From Pseudosporangium ferrugineum (GTDB taxonomy: Bacteria; Actinomycetota; Actinomycetes; Mycobacteriales; Micromonosporaceae): 64,000 bases of DNA. Shown here piece after piece: positions 41,005 through 49,336 of the stretch. Below the pieces are notes generated by a model, which made no database searches, had not been told where the DNA came from, and saw nothing but the letters and a program-made list of their open reading frames with translations. Location: positions 211,763 through 275,762 of the forward strand of contig NZ_PVZG01000012.1 in assembly GCF_003002065.1 (NCBI RefSeq). Reading direction: 5' to 3'. A program made the translations under genes and the position numbers. Numbering within the stretch: the stretch's first letter is position 1; each line of letters begins with the position of its first letter.

Positions 41005-41550
41005 CTACGCGCGCAGCGTGCGGGCCCAGGGCGCGTCGACCGCGGCCGCATCGATGGCCACCATGACGTTGCTGAGCAGGGCATCCGCGAAGTAGCGTCG
41101 GATCTGCTGCTCGGCGGCGCCGGAGACGGCGCGGACGTATTCGACCTGACGGGCGTAGCAGCGGCGCACGGCCTCACCGATCACCGGCTCACCCGCGCAC
41201 CCCTGGGCGTGCAGGAGGATCATCAGGAGCTCCCGGTCGGCGATCACCTCGTCGTACGACGCCGTCAGGGCCTCCAGCACGTCCTGCGGCTCGGTGCTCC
41301 GCGCCGTCGCCGCCGCCGCGGCCACCGACTCGCGCAGCCGATCCGAGCAGTGGTCGACCACGGCGGCGAACAGCGTCTGCTTGTCCTTGAACAGCCGGTA
41401 GAGGTACCCCTGCGAGATCCCCGCCGCCGCGGCCACCTCCATCGTGGAGGTGCCGTAATACCCGCGCGCGGCGAAGGCGGCGACAGCCGTGCGCAGCACG
41501 GTGTCCCGCCTCTGCGCCGCGGTCGACCGCTGCCGCACCCCGGTTGCCAT
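41005..41550 (-). CDS. TetR-family transcriptional regulator
   Basis: A 181-residue regulator. The helix-turn-helix (about 15-60) is RDTVLRTAVAAFAARGYYGTSTMEVAAAAGISQGYLYRLFKDKQTLF. The C-terminal domain has the PsrA/AcrR-like tail GEAVRRCYARQVEYVRAVSGA. ATG 41550 is preferred to a TTG 12 bases upstream. It lies 31 bases downstream of the SnoaL-like gene in the same direction, so the two form an operon that this protein probably controls. The inferred operator would be upstream of the SnoaL gene, where CTCAC and GTGAG half-sites flank the start. Confidence 0.9.
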   Translation of the reverse strand: MATGVRQRSTAAQRRDTVLRTAVAAFAARGYYGTSTMEVAAAAGISQGYLYRLFKDKQTLFAAVVDHCSDRLRESVAAAAATARSTEPQDVLEALTASYDEVIADRELLMILLHAQGCAGEPVIGEAVRRCYARQVEYVRAVSGAAEQQIRRYFADALLSNVMVAIDAAAVDAPWARTLRA

Positions 41551-41581
41551 GCGAGTAATCAACCAATTCCCGGGCGGCGGG

Positions 41582-41998
41582 TCAAGCCGCCAGGGCCTCG
41601 GCGACCACCTGCGGATTCCAGTAGTCGACGTAGCGGCTGATCAGGCCGTCCCGGGTCTCGACGAGCGAGATGTACTTCTGCCGGTACGGCCGCCCGGTGG
41701 CCAGGGCGACGCCGTCGCACTCCAGCTCCGCGATCACCAGCGCCGGGTCGACGGTCTCGTGGAACCGCACCCCGGTGAACTCCACCCGGAAGGTCCGCGC
41801 GAAGCCTTCCTGGTGGGCGAGCAGGTCGCGGCGGCCCGCGACCCGCCGGGGGTAGCCCTGCGGCGCGTACGGGAACTCCAGGACGCCGTCCTCGGTGAAC
41901 AACTCCGCCCATTCGGCGCCGCGCCCCGCCCCGAGGAGCTCGACGTGCCTCAGGAACGCCTGCTGGGCGCCGGAACGCACCGTCTTGTGGTTATCCAC
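41582..41998 (-). CDS. SnoaL-like / NTF2-fold cytoplasmic protein
   Basis: A 138-residue protein with no signal peptide. The SnoaL_2 pattern is clear: FLRHVELLGAGRGAEWAELFTEDGVLEFPYAPQGYPRRVAG, FHETVDPALVIAELECDG, YRQKYISLVETRDGLISRYVDYWNPQVV. Members include polyketide cyclases, isomerases and many of unknown function. It starts at GTG 41998 behind an AGGAG site. An inverted repeat CTCAC-N13-GTGAG (41998-42020) covers the start codon. It is co-transcribed with the TetR gene behind it, a common arrangement in which the regulator senses the enzyme's substrate. Confidence 0.85.
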   Translation of the reverse strand: MDNHKTVRSGAQQAFLRHVELLGAGRGAEWAELFTEDGVLEFPYAPQGYPRRVAGRRDLLAHQEGFARTFRVEFTGVRFHETVDPALVIAELECDGVALATGRPYRQKYISLVETRDGLISRYVDYWNPQVVAEALAA

Positions 41999-42068
41999 TC
42001 ACCAGTCTCCTACCTGTGAGAACGGCATCTTCCATGACACCGCGTCGCTGGTAAGTAATTAGCCACTC

Positions 42069-44165
42069 TCATAAGGCGCCGTCAAGATCGATCTCCGTGT
42101 CAGTGAGCGGACGGGCGACGCAGGCGAGGATCCAGCCCTCGGCGCGCTCCGGGCCGGTCAGGCAGTTCGGCTCGGCCATCGTCACGTCGCCGCGCCGCAG
42201 GCGGACGCGGCACTCGCCGCAGCTGCCGACCGTGCAGGAGTACGGCATGGGCAGCGCCGCCTCGAGCCCGGCGGCCAGCAGCGTCCGGCCGGCGGCGACC
42301 GCGACCGTGCCGAGGTTCCCGACGGTCAGCCGCTGATCCGTGCCGGTGGCGGATCCGGCCGGGGCGGCGCTGAAGAGCTCCTGGTGGCGGCGGTCGGCGG
42401 GCACCCCGAGCGCGTCCAGGACGGCGCGGATGCCGTCGAGCATGGGCGCGGGGCCGCAGGCGTAGTAGTGGGCCTCAGCGCCGGGGGCGAGGGCGGTCAG
42501 CTCCCGGCGTACGGTGTCCGGGTCGAGCCGTCCCCGCGGGCCGGCCCAGTCCGGACCGGGACGCGACAGGACGTGGCGGACCGTGAGGCGGTCGTGCGCG
42601 CCGGCCAGGGCGGTCAGCTCGCGGCCGAAGATGATGCCCGATTCCGTACGGTTGCCGTAGAGCAGAGTGATCCGCGTGTCCGCCGCGGTGGCCAGGGTGG
42701 CCCGGAGGATGCTCATCACCGGGGTGATCCCGCTCCCGGCCGCCAGCAGCACCAGCTCCTTCGGTGGCCGCGCGACGTGGAACGAGCCGGACGGGCCGAG
42801 CACCCGCAGCTCGTCGCCGGGACGGACCCGGTCCTGCACGTACGCCGAGCAGACCCCGCCCGGGGTCCGCTTGATCGTCAGGGCGAGCCGCCGCGAGCCG
42901 GGCGCGGACGACGCCGAGTACGCCCGCCGCACCCCGCGCCCGTCGATGTCGAGGACCAGCGTGAAGAACTGGCCGGGCAGGAAGTCGAACGGCTCCCCCG
43001 CCGGGTCCTCGAGCACGAGCGTCGTGGCCTCGGGCGTCTCCCGCACCACCTCGGCGACCCGCACCGCGCGGCCGGGCCGCGGGGCGGCCGGCGTGCCGGT
43101 GGCGTACCCCTCGCTGCGCAGTTGCCTGCGATAGCCGGCGGCGAGCAGGCGGCGGGTGAGCCGCGGGAAGGCGGTGACCGGCTTGCCGATCAGGCCCAGC
43201 AGCCGCCCCTTCCAGCCGCCGGCGACGTTGGCGGCCAGGTGCCCCATGGCGACGGCGTTGAGGTCCGGCGCGGTCGCCGGGTCGAGATGCCGGCCGCGGT
43301 CCCACACCCCGGCCGAGGCCAGCACGCCGTCCGGCCGGAGGTCCGCCGTGTCGACGGTGAACAGCACGGCGGCGTGCGGGACCTGCCCGCCGGTGGCCAT
43401 CGTGGCGAGCAGCGCGGGGTCGTCGGTGATCCGGGCCCGGCCGCCGAGGTGCAGCACGTCGAGCCGGCCCGGCACGAGCACCGCGGCCGAGATCCGGTCG
43501 TCGCCCAGCACGTTGCGCAGCGTGTCGGCGCGTTTGTTGCCCCGCCGGTCCGGCAGCGCGAGCGTGCGGCCGTCGAGGATCCGCAGGAAGCCGGGGCCGT
43601 CGCCGCGCGGGCTGGTGTCGCTGCCACCGCCGGCGTCCCACGACGAGACGACGAGGAACGGCGCCGCGGCCAGGAACGCGGCGACCGGCGGCGCGGCGAG
43701 CGGCCCGTCCCCGGCCGGGGCGCCGGCGACCGCGACCGGGCGGGGCGGCCCCCACAGCGCGGACCGCAGCACGGCCCGGGCACAGTGGACGTACGCCTGT
43801 TCCACGGCCACGACCAGGCGGTCCGTGACCTCGTGCACCGAGCCGTTGAGGCGCAGCACCTCGCCGATCCCCGGCAGCAGGAAGACGAGCGAGACCCCGG
43901 TCCCGGCGGCGGGAGCGGCCGCGCCGCCGGGAAGGGTGAGCGAGAGCCGGCGGGGCGAGTCGGCGCACGCGAAGCCGGGACGACCGCCGGCCAGGATCGT
44001 GCGGGACCGCCCGGCGGCATCGCGGTAGCCGAGCCCGGCGAGCGGCGCGGCGGCCAGGACGCCGCGGCACCCCTCGTCGAGGATGCCGATCTCCTTGCGC
44101 AGTACCAGGTCCGGGGGTCTGCCGATGATCGCTTCGAGCTCGCCGAGGGTCGTGATCCGCTGCAT
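42069..44165 (-). CDS. PNPOx-like flavin domain fused to ferredoxin reductase and 2Fe-2S ferredoxin
   Basis: A 698-residue multidomain oxidoreductase. Residues about 1-330 are a pyridoxamine-phosphate-oxidase-like FMN fold of the kind fused to flavohaemoprotein-type reductases (PFLVVSSWDAGGGSDTSPRG, RGNKRADTLRNVLGD, GRARITDD). Next is a ferredoxin-reductase FAD domain (GQFFTLVLDIDGRGVRRAYSAS) and NAD(P) domain (LLAAGSGITPVMSILRATL, YYACGPAPMLDGI). The C-terminus is a plant-type 2Fe-2S ferredoxin with PYSCTVGSCGECRV and a fourth Cys in EPNCL. Electrons probably flow NAD(P)H to FAD to 2Fe-2S to an acceptor or the FMN domain; the substrate is unknown. ATG 44165 starts the family-like region; the longer upstream frame is opposite the subtilase gene and was rejected. 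Confidence 0.88.
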   Translation of the reverse strand: MQRITTLGELEAIIGRPPDLVLRKEIGILDEGCRGVLAAAPLAGLGYRDAAGRSRTILAGGRPGFACADSPRRLSLTLPGGAAAPAAGTGVSLVFLLPGIGEVLRLNGSVHEVTDRLVVAVEQAYVHCARAVLRSALWGPPRPVAVAGAPAGDGPLAAPPVAAFLAAAPFLVVSSWDAGGGSDTSPRGDGPGFLRILDGRTLALPDRRGNKRADTLRNVLGDDRISAAVLVPGRLDVLHLGGRARITDDPALLATMATGGQVPHAAVLFTVDTADLRPDGVLASAGVWDRGRHLDPATAPDLNAVAMGHLAANVAGGWKGRLLGLIGKPVTAFPRLTRRLLAAGYRRQLRSEGYATGTPAAPRPGRAVRVAEVVRETPEATTLVLEDPAGEPFDFLPGQFFTLVLDIDGRGVRRAYSASSAPGSRRLALTIKRTPGGVCSAYVQDRVRPGDELRVLGPSGSFHVARPPKELVLLAAGSGITPVMSILRATLATAADTRITLLYGNRTESGIIFGRELTALAGAHDRLTVRHVLSRPGPDWAGPRGRLDPDTVRRELTALAPGAEAHYYACGPAPMLDGIRAVLDALGVPADRRHQELFSAAPAGSATGTDQRLTVGNLGTVAVAAGRTLLAAGLEAALPMPYSCTVGSCGECRVRLRRGDVTMAEPNCLTGPERAEGWILACVARPLTDTEIDLDGAL

Positions 44166-44219
44166 GCCCCGATTGTTCGGCGCGTCCACTGTGGTGTCCA
44201 AGACAACGTTTGCATCACT

Positions 44220-44240
44220 CCGAGACCTCACAGGTCTCGG
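44220..44240. promoter_or_regulatory. Perfect palindrome between flavoprotein and subtilase genes
   Basis: CCGAGACCT (44220-44228), a 3-base centre and AGGTCTCGG (44232-44240) form a perfect inverted repeat. It lies between two divergent start codons, so it is more likely an operator than a terminator. No regulator gene is adjacent. Confidence 0.5.
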
Positions 44241-44269
44241 TCGCGGAGGCCCGAGGCGAGAAGGCGTCG

Positions 44270-44311
44270 ACAGATACGAATCTGTTAAAGCTCCTAACAA
44301 TCCCCTATAGT
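44270..44311 (+). promoter_or_regulatory. Promoter and second palindrome for the subtilase gene
   Basis: A perfect palindrome ACAGAT-acga-ATCTGT (44270-44285) overlaps a weak -35 (TGTTAA, 44283-44288). After 17 bases comes a good -10, TATAGT (44306-44311). Transcription would begin about seven bases later, exactly at GTG 44319, implying a leaderless message. The overlap with the -35 suggests repression by whatever binds the palindrome. Confidence 0.55.
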
Positions 44312-44318
44312 GACGGCC

Positions 44319-47300
44319 GTGCTTCTGCGTACCCGAGCCGCCGCGTGCCTGCTCCCCCTCGCCGCCGCCCTGGCGGTGGCGCCCTCGTCCCCCGCCGCCG
44401 CCGTCCCGGACGGCCCGGTGCGAACCCCGGCCGGCGCCCGCGTCGTCACCCTGATCACCGGTGACCGGCTCGCGGTCCGGCCGGACGGCCACGGCGTCGT
44501 CCGGCTGCCCTCCCCCGGCCGCGCGGACGTGCCCTTCCTGACCCGGCGCTACGGCGGCCGGCTCGAGGTCGTGCCCGCCGACGCCCTGCCGCTGCTCGGC
44601 GCCGGGAGGCTGGACCCCCGGCTGTTCGACATCACCACGCTGCTCGACGCGGGCTACGACGACGGCCGGGCGGGCCCGCCGCTGATCGTCGAGTACGCCG
44701 GCGGCGACCGCGGCGAGCGGGCGGTGCGCTCCCGGGCCGCCGCCGCGGACGCCACGGTGGTCAAGGATCTGGCGGCCGTCGACGGGCTCGCCGTCGAGCA
44801 GCGCCGGGGCCGGGCCGCCGCGCTGTGGGAGGCGCTCACCGCTCCGGCCGCGGGCGGCACCCGTACGCTGCGGTCCGAGGTCGCCAAGGTCTGGCTCGAC
44901 GGCAAGCGCGAGCTGCGGCTGGACGAGAGCGCCGCGCTGGTCGGCGCGCCCGCCGCGTGGGCCGCCGGGCTGACCGGCGCGGGCGTGCCGGTCGGCGTGA
45001 TCGACGGCGGCGTGGACACCGCCCATCCCGACCTGGCCGGCCGGGTCGAGCAGCGCGACTTCACCGGTACGGGCCTGACGGACGCCACCGGCCACGGCAC
45101 GCACGTCGCGTCCACCATCGCCGGCGGCGGGCAGCGTTCGGAGGGGCGCTACCGGGGGATCGCGCCCGGGGCCCGGGTCTTCAGCGGCAAGGTGTGCCCC
45201 GACCGGTTCTGCCCCGAGTCCGCCATGCTGGAGGCGATGCGGTGGATGGCGGCCGACCTGCGGCTGCGGGTGGTCAACATCAGCATCGGCGCCCCCGACG
45301 AGCCCGGCACCGACCCGCTCGAGCAGGCCGTCGACACGCTGAGCCGCGAGTACGGCACGCTGTTCGTCGTCGCCGCGGGCAACGGCGGCGCGAACGGCGC
45401 GGTCGAGTCGCCGGCCAGCGCGGACGCGGCGCTCGCGGTCGCGGCGACGACCAAGAAGGACGTCGTCGCCGACTACTCCAGCGGCGGGCCGCGCGCCGAC
45501 GCCGGGGTGTTCAAGCCCGAGATCGCCGCGCCGGGCAGCGACATCACCGCGGCGGCGGCCGCGAGCGTGGACAGCGGCAGCGGGTACGTCGCCCTGAGCG
45601 GCACCTCGATGGCCGCACCGCACGTCGCCGGCGCCGCCGCGATCCTCGCCCAGCAGCATCCGGAGTGGACGGCGGAGCAGCTCAGGGCGGCGCTGACCGG
45701 CTCCGCGCACCCCACGGCGCCCGAGGTGTCGGCGTACCGGGCCGGGGCCGGGCGGCTCGACGTGGGCCGCGCCGTCACGCAGACGGTCACGACGTCGCCG
45801 GCGACCGTGCAGGTGGACGACGTGACGCCGGACGGCGCGGAGGCGACCCGGACGGTCACCTACCGCAACGACGGCCCGGCCGACGTGACCCTCGCGCTCA
45901 GCCTCGCCGGGCGTACCGCGCTGGACGGGCCGGCGCCCGAGGGCATGTTCCGGCTGGGCGCGGACTCGGTCACCGTGCCGGCCGGCGGCTCGGCCGCGGT
46001 GGACGTCGTCGTGGACGCGCGTACGGCGACCCGGCCCGGCACGTTCGGCGGCGTGCTGACCGCCACGGGCGACGGGGTCGGCGTGCGGACGCCGATCGGC
46101 CTCGACCGCGAGCCGTCCGTCCGCCTGACCCTGCGCCACCTCGACCGCGACGGCGCGCCCACCTCCATCGCCCGCGTCGTCGTGGCGGGGCTCGACAACC
46201 GCATCGTGCGGCGCACCGACCAGCTCAGCGGCGGCAAGCTGGAGCTGCGACTGCCCGCCGGCCGGTACCTGGTGTCGTCGACGGTCATGACGCTCGCCGG
46301 GACCGGGCGTACCGTCACCATGCTCACCGACCCGGAGCTCGATCTGCGCGAGGACGCCGACCTCACCATGGACGCCCGGCTCGGCAAGGCGGTCGCGCTC
46401 ACCAACGACCGCCCGGGTGCCGTGCAGATCGGCGGCTATCTCAACGTGGCCGCGACGGTCGGGGCGGGGGCGCTGCTCGCGTACGGGATCGGCGGCCCCT
46501 TCGGCGAGGTGTTCAGCGCCCGCGTGGGCAAGGGCGCCGAGGACCACGTCGAGTCGCGGATCAGCGCGGGCTTCGCCGAGCCCGGCAGCGACGGCCACGG
46601 CACCGGCAGCCCGTGGACGCTGAACGTGGCGCTCGCCGAGCCGGGGGTGCTGGACGGCTGGTCGCGGACGGTCGGCACGGCCGGGGCCGCCGCCGTACGG
46701 CAGGAGATGGCGTCCGCGGTGGACGGCTCGACCGGCGACGTGTTCCACACGCCGTACTGGCCGGACCACGGGCCGGACGACTTCGCCACCGGCGTCGAGT
46801 CCGCGCTGCCCGGCAGCCGCACCGACTACTTCACCGGCGAACCGGGCGTCCGCTGGGAGACCCAGTTCTGGCACAACGCGCTCGGGATTGCCGACTTCCC
46901 GCCGGGCGTGCCCACGTACGCGAACAGCGTCGTCGCGGAGCCCCGCACGTTCCGGGCCGGCGAGGAGTACACCCAGCGGTGGAACCGCGCCGTCTTCGGG
47001 CCCGCCTTCACCCCGGGCTCCGGCACGCTGGTGCGCGACGGCGACCGGATCGTCGGCGCCCCCACCATGTACAGCGACGACCAGGGCCGCTACGGCAGCG
47101 CGATCACCGTCGGCACCGCCGTACGCCTGGAACGCAACGGCGAGACCGTCACGGCTCAGTCGTACCTCGCCCTGGACGCCACCGTCCCGGCCGCGGCGGC
47201 CACCTACCGGCTGATGGTCAACACCGGCCGGCGCCCGGCCGTGGGGCTCGCCACCCAGAACATGATCACCTGGACGTTCGCCTCGGCGCGGACCGGCTCG

Positions 47301-47627
47301 GCGGAGCCCCTGCCTCTGTCGATGCTGCGGTTCCGGCCGCAGGTGGACGACCGCAACAGGGTGCTCGGCGAGGACCGCTACACGCTGGCGTTCGGTGCCG
47401 AGCGCCAGCCGGGTTCGGCCGCCGCGCCGATCCGGGACGTGACGCTGGACCTCTCGTACGACGGCGGGCGCACCTGGGCGCGGCAGGCGGTGGAGCAGAG
47501 CCGGGGCACCGGCACCGCGCTGATCACGCGGCCGGCGGGCAGCGGCACGGTCTCCCTCCGCAGCACGGCGACCGGCGAGGACGGCGGGGTGGTCGAGCAG
47601 ACCGTGATGAACGCCTTCCGGTACTGA
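44319..47627 (+). CDS. Secreted subtilisin-like (S8) serine protease with large C-terminal region
   Basis: About 1102 residues. A signal peptide (RTRAAACLLPLAAALAVAPSSPAAA) and a propeptide (to about 200) precede the S8 domain with the catalytic triad at about D229 (GVIDGGVDTAHPD), H259 (GHGTHVASTIAGG) and S430 (LSGTSMAAPHVAGAAA); the oxyanion Asn is in VAAGNGGANG. Two Cys in KVCPDRFCPE may form a disulfide. The C-terminal ~620 residues are beta-rich repeats without a recognised catalytic motif, a layout common in Streptomyces-type subtilases. I place the start at GTG 44319 because the -10 predicts transcription starting there; GTG 44310 is an alternative three codons upstream. Confidence 0.9.
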   Translation: MLLRTRAAACLLPLAAALAVAPSSPAAAVPDGPVRTPAGARVVTLITGDRLAVRPDGHGVVRLPSPGRADVPFLTRRYGGRLEVVPADALPLLGAGRLDPRLFDITTLLDAGYDDGRAGPPLIVEYAGGDRGERAVRSRAAAADATVVKDLAAVDGLAVEQRRGRAAALWEALTAPAAGGTRTLRSEVAKVWLDGKRELRLDESAALVGAPAAWAAGLTGAGVPVGVIDGGVDTAHPDLAGRVEQRDFTGTGLTDATGHGTHVASTIAGGGQRSEGRYRGIAPGARVFSGKVCPDRFCPESAMLEAMRWMAADLRLRVVNISIGAPDEPGTDPLEQAVDTLSREYGTLFVVAAGNGGANGAVESPASADAALAVAATTKKDVVADYSSGGPRADAGVFKPEIAAPGSDITAAAAASVDSGSGYVALSGTSMAAPHVAGAAAILAQQHPEWTAEQLRAALTGSAHPTAPEVSAYRAGAGRLDVGRAVTQTVTTSPATVQVDDVTPDGAEATRTVTYRNDGPADVTLALSLAGRTALDGPAPEGMFRLGADSVTVPAGGSAAVDVVVDARTATRPGTFGGVLTATGDGVGVRTPIGLDREPSVRLTLRHLDRDGAPTSIARVVVAGLDNRIVRRTDQLSGGKLELRLPAGRYLVSSTVMTLAGTGRTVTMLTDPELDLREDADLTMDARLGKAVALTNDRPGAVQIGGYLNVAATVGAGALLAYGIGGPFGEVFSARVGKGAEDHVESRISAGFAEPGSDGHGTGSPWTLNVALAEPGVLDGWSRTVGTAGAAAVRQEMASAVDGSTGDVFHTPYWPDHGPDDFATGVESALPGSRTDYFTGEPGVRWETQFWHNALGIADFPPGVPTYANSVVAEPRTFRAGEEYTQRWNRAVFGPAFTPGSGTLVRDGDRIVGAPTMYSDDQGRYGSAITVGTAVRLERNGETVTAQSYLALDATVPAAAATYRLMVNTGRRPAVGLATQNMITWTFASARTGSAEPLPLSMLRFRPQVDDRNRVLGEDRYTLAFGAERQPGSAAAPIRDVTLDLSYDGGRTWARQAVEQSRGTGTALITRPAGSGTVSLRSTATGEDGGVVEQTVMNAFRY

Positions 47628-47639
47628 GGCTCCCGCCGG

Positions 47640-48533
47640 CTATCCGAGGGCGATGTCGCTGGAGCGCGACTCGATGGCGTCGAGGGAGGCGAGCGTCGCC
47701 GCGTCGAGGGTGATCCGGGCGGCGGCCACGTTCGCCGCCAGGTGGTCCGGGTCGGCGGTGCCGGGGATGAGCAGCACGTTCGGCGCGTGGTGCAGCAGCC
47801 AGGCGAGGCCCACCTGGGCGGGGGTCACGTCCAGCGCGGCGGCCACCTCGCGCACCACCGGCTCGTCGGTCGCCTTGGGCAGGCCGGGGAACGCGCCGCC
47901 GAGCGGGAAGAACGGCACCCAGGCGATGCCCTCGGCCGCGCACAGCCGCAGCATGCCCTCGTCGTCGCGGGACACGACGCTGTACGCGTTCTGCACGCAG
48001 ACGATGCCCGCGGGCAGGGCCCGCCGGAGGCCGTCGATGGTGACGCTGCTCAGGCCGATGGCGCCGATCTTGCCCTCGTCGCGCAGGGCGGTCATGGTCG
48101 CGAGCTGGTCGTCGAGGTCCACCGCCTGGTCGCCCTCGGCCCGTACGCCCGGACCGGTGTCGGCGCGGCGCAGGTTGACGACGTCGAGCCGCTCGGTGCC
48201 GAGGCTGCGCAGGTTGTCCTCGACGCTGGCGCGCAGTTCCTCCGGCCGCTGCGCCAGCCGCAGCGGCGGGCGCCCGCCCTCGACCGGGTCGGCGCCGACC
48301 TTCGTGACGACCAGCACGCCGTCCCCGGGCCGCAGCGCCTCGCGGATCACCTCGTTGGCGAAGCGGAAGCCGTAGAACTCGGCGGTGTCGACGTGGTCGA
48401 CGCCGAGCTCGACCGCGCGGCGCAGCAGGGCGACGGCGTCGGCGCGGCGGTCGCTCAGCCGTTCGAGCTGCAGCGCGCCGAAGCCGGCCCGGAAGACGGT
48501 ACGGCCGGCGAACGGGGCGGTCGGGACGGTCAT
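47640..48533 (-). CDS. Aldo/keto reductase
   Basis: A 297-residue NADPH-dependent oxidoreductase. It has GVDHVDTAEFYGFRFANEVIREAL (Asp and catalytic Tyr), VLVVTKVGAD (catalytic Lys) and LDVVNLRRAD, where the usual catalytic His is replaced by Asn as in one common bacterial subgroup, then GKIGAIGLSSV and cofactor-binding LLIPGTADPDHLAANVAA. A GAGGAG site precedes ATG 48533. It is divergent from a TetR gene with two matching operators between them, so it is probably induced by a substrate or toxic carbonyl sensed by that TetR. Confidence 0.92.
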   Translation of the reverse strand: MTVPTAPFAGRTVFRAGFGALQLERLSDRRADAVALLRRAVELGVDHVDTAEFYGFRFANEVIREALRPGDGVLVVTKVGADPVEGGRPPLRLAQRPEELRASVEDNLRSLGTERLDVVNLRRADTGPGVRAEGDQAVDLDDQLATMTALRDEGKIGAIGLSSVTIDGLRRALPAGIVCVQNAYSVVSRDDEGMLRLCAAEGIAWVPFFPLGGAFPGLPKATDEPVVREVAAALDVTPAQVGLAWLLHHAPNVLLIPGTADPDHLAANVAAARITLDAATLASLDAIESRSSDIALG

Positions 48534-48570
48534 CGCGGAGCTCCTCGGGCGGGTGCTGACGGGTGCGGCC

Positions 48571-48600
48571 ACCGTACAAGTTCTAGATGACAGATTTCAA
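48571..48600 (-). promoter_or_regulatory. Promoter of the aldo/keto reductase gene
   Basis: On the minus strand, TTGAAA (48600-48595) and TACGGT (48576-48571) are 18 bases apart. The -35 lies inside the first TGACA-N12-TGTCA site, so a bound TetR dimer would block it. Confidence 0.55.
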
Positions 48601-48653
48601 ATATTGTCAGCCGGAGTCTGCCCGATCGGGCTGACATACTGGGGAAACTGTCG
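48588..48653. promoter_or_regulatory. Two identical-geometry operators between the AKR and TetR genes
   Basis: TGACA-N12-TGTCA occurs at 48588-48609 and TGACA-N12-TGTCG at 48632-48653. Both sites are 22 bases long and start 44 bases apart, close to four helical turns, so two TetR dimers could bind the same face. One overlaps the AKR -35; the other lies 17 bases before the TetR start codon. Confidence 0.65.
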
Positions 48654-48670
48654 GACCGGTGAGGAGATCC

Positions 48671-49258
48671 ATGCGCGCAGAGCCACTCGACGCGGCCACG
48701 ATCGTGTCGGCCACCGAGGACGTGCTGCGCCGCCACGGCCCCGGCAAGGCCACCGTGCTCGACGTGGCGCGGGCGCTCGGCGTCAGCCACGGCAGCGTGT
48801 ACCGGCACTTCGCGTCCAAGCAGGCGCTGCGCGAGGCGGTCATCCGGCGCTGGCTCGACGGGGTGCGCGGCGACCTCGTCGCGGCCACCCGCGAGCCCGG
48901 CCTGGCACCGCCCGACCGCCTCCGCCGGCTGCTGACCACCATGTTCGCCGTCAAATGGCGCAAGGCCAGGGAGGACCCGGAGCTGTTCGCCACCTTCCGG
49001 GTCCTGGCCGCCGAGCACAGCGCCGTCTCCGCCGCCCACGTCGCCGCCCTCCTCGACCTCATCCGCGCGATCGTCGCCGACGGCATGGCCGGCGGCGACT
49101 TCGCGCCCGGCGACCCCGCGCTGCTCGCCCGCGACGTCTTCCACGCGGTCACCCGCTTCGTGGATCCCTCGCACGCCGCCGAGTGGAGCTCCCCCGCCAT
49201 CGAGGCGGAATCCGACGGCGTCCTCTCGCTCGTCCTCGACGGGCTGCGCGCCCGCTGA
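48671..49258 (+). CDS. TetR-family regulator of the aldo/keto reductase
   Basis: A 195-residue regulator. The helix-turn-helix is ATIVSATEDVLRRHGPGKATVLDVARALGVSHGSVYRHFASKQALREAV (about 10-58), followed by a helical ligand domain (LRRLLTTMFAVKWRKAREDPELFATFRVLA) of the C-terminal type found in YbiH/BetI-like regulators. A GAGGAGA site fixes ATG 48671. It is divergent from the AKR gene with two TGACA/TGTC sites in between, indicating repression of both genes. This TetR-AKR or TetR-SDR pairing is common and usually inducible by a carbonyl compound. Confidence 0.92.
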   Translation: MRAEPLDAATIVSATEDVLRRHGPGKATVLDVARALGVSHGSVYRHFASKQALREAVIRRWLDGVRGDLVAATREPGLAPPDRLRRLLTTMFAVKWRKAREDPELFATFRVLAAEHSAVSAAHVAALLDLIRAIVADGMAGGDFAPGDPALLARDVFHAVTRFVDPSHAAEWSSPAIEAESDGVLSLVLDGLRAR

Positions 49259-49336
49259 CGCTCACCGCGGGCGGCGACGCGAGCGAGCCGGCCTACTAGC
49301 CTGCTGTCCAAGGGGTCGCCCAGGAACGGAGCATCG

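Noticed and set aside
44166..46874. N-terminal extension of about 900 residues on the flavin/ferredoxin fusion
   Set aside because: It is antisense to the subtilase gene and reads as low-complexity Arg/Gly/Ala; domain similarity begins at ATG 44165.
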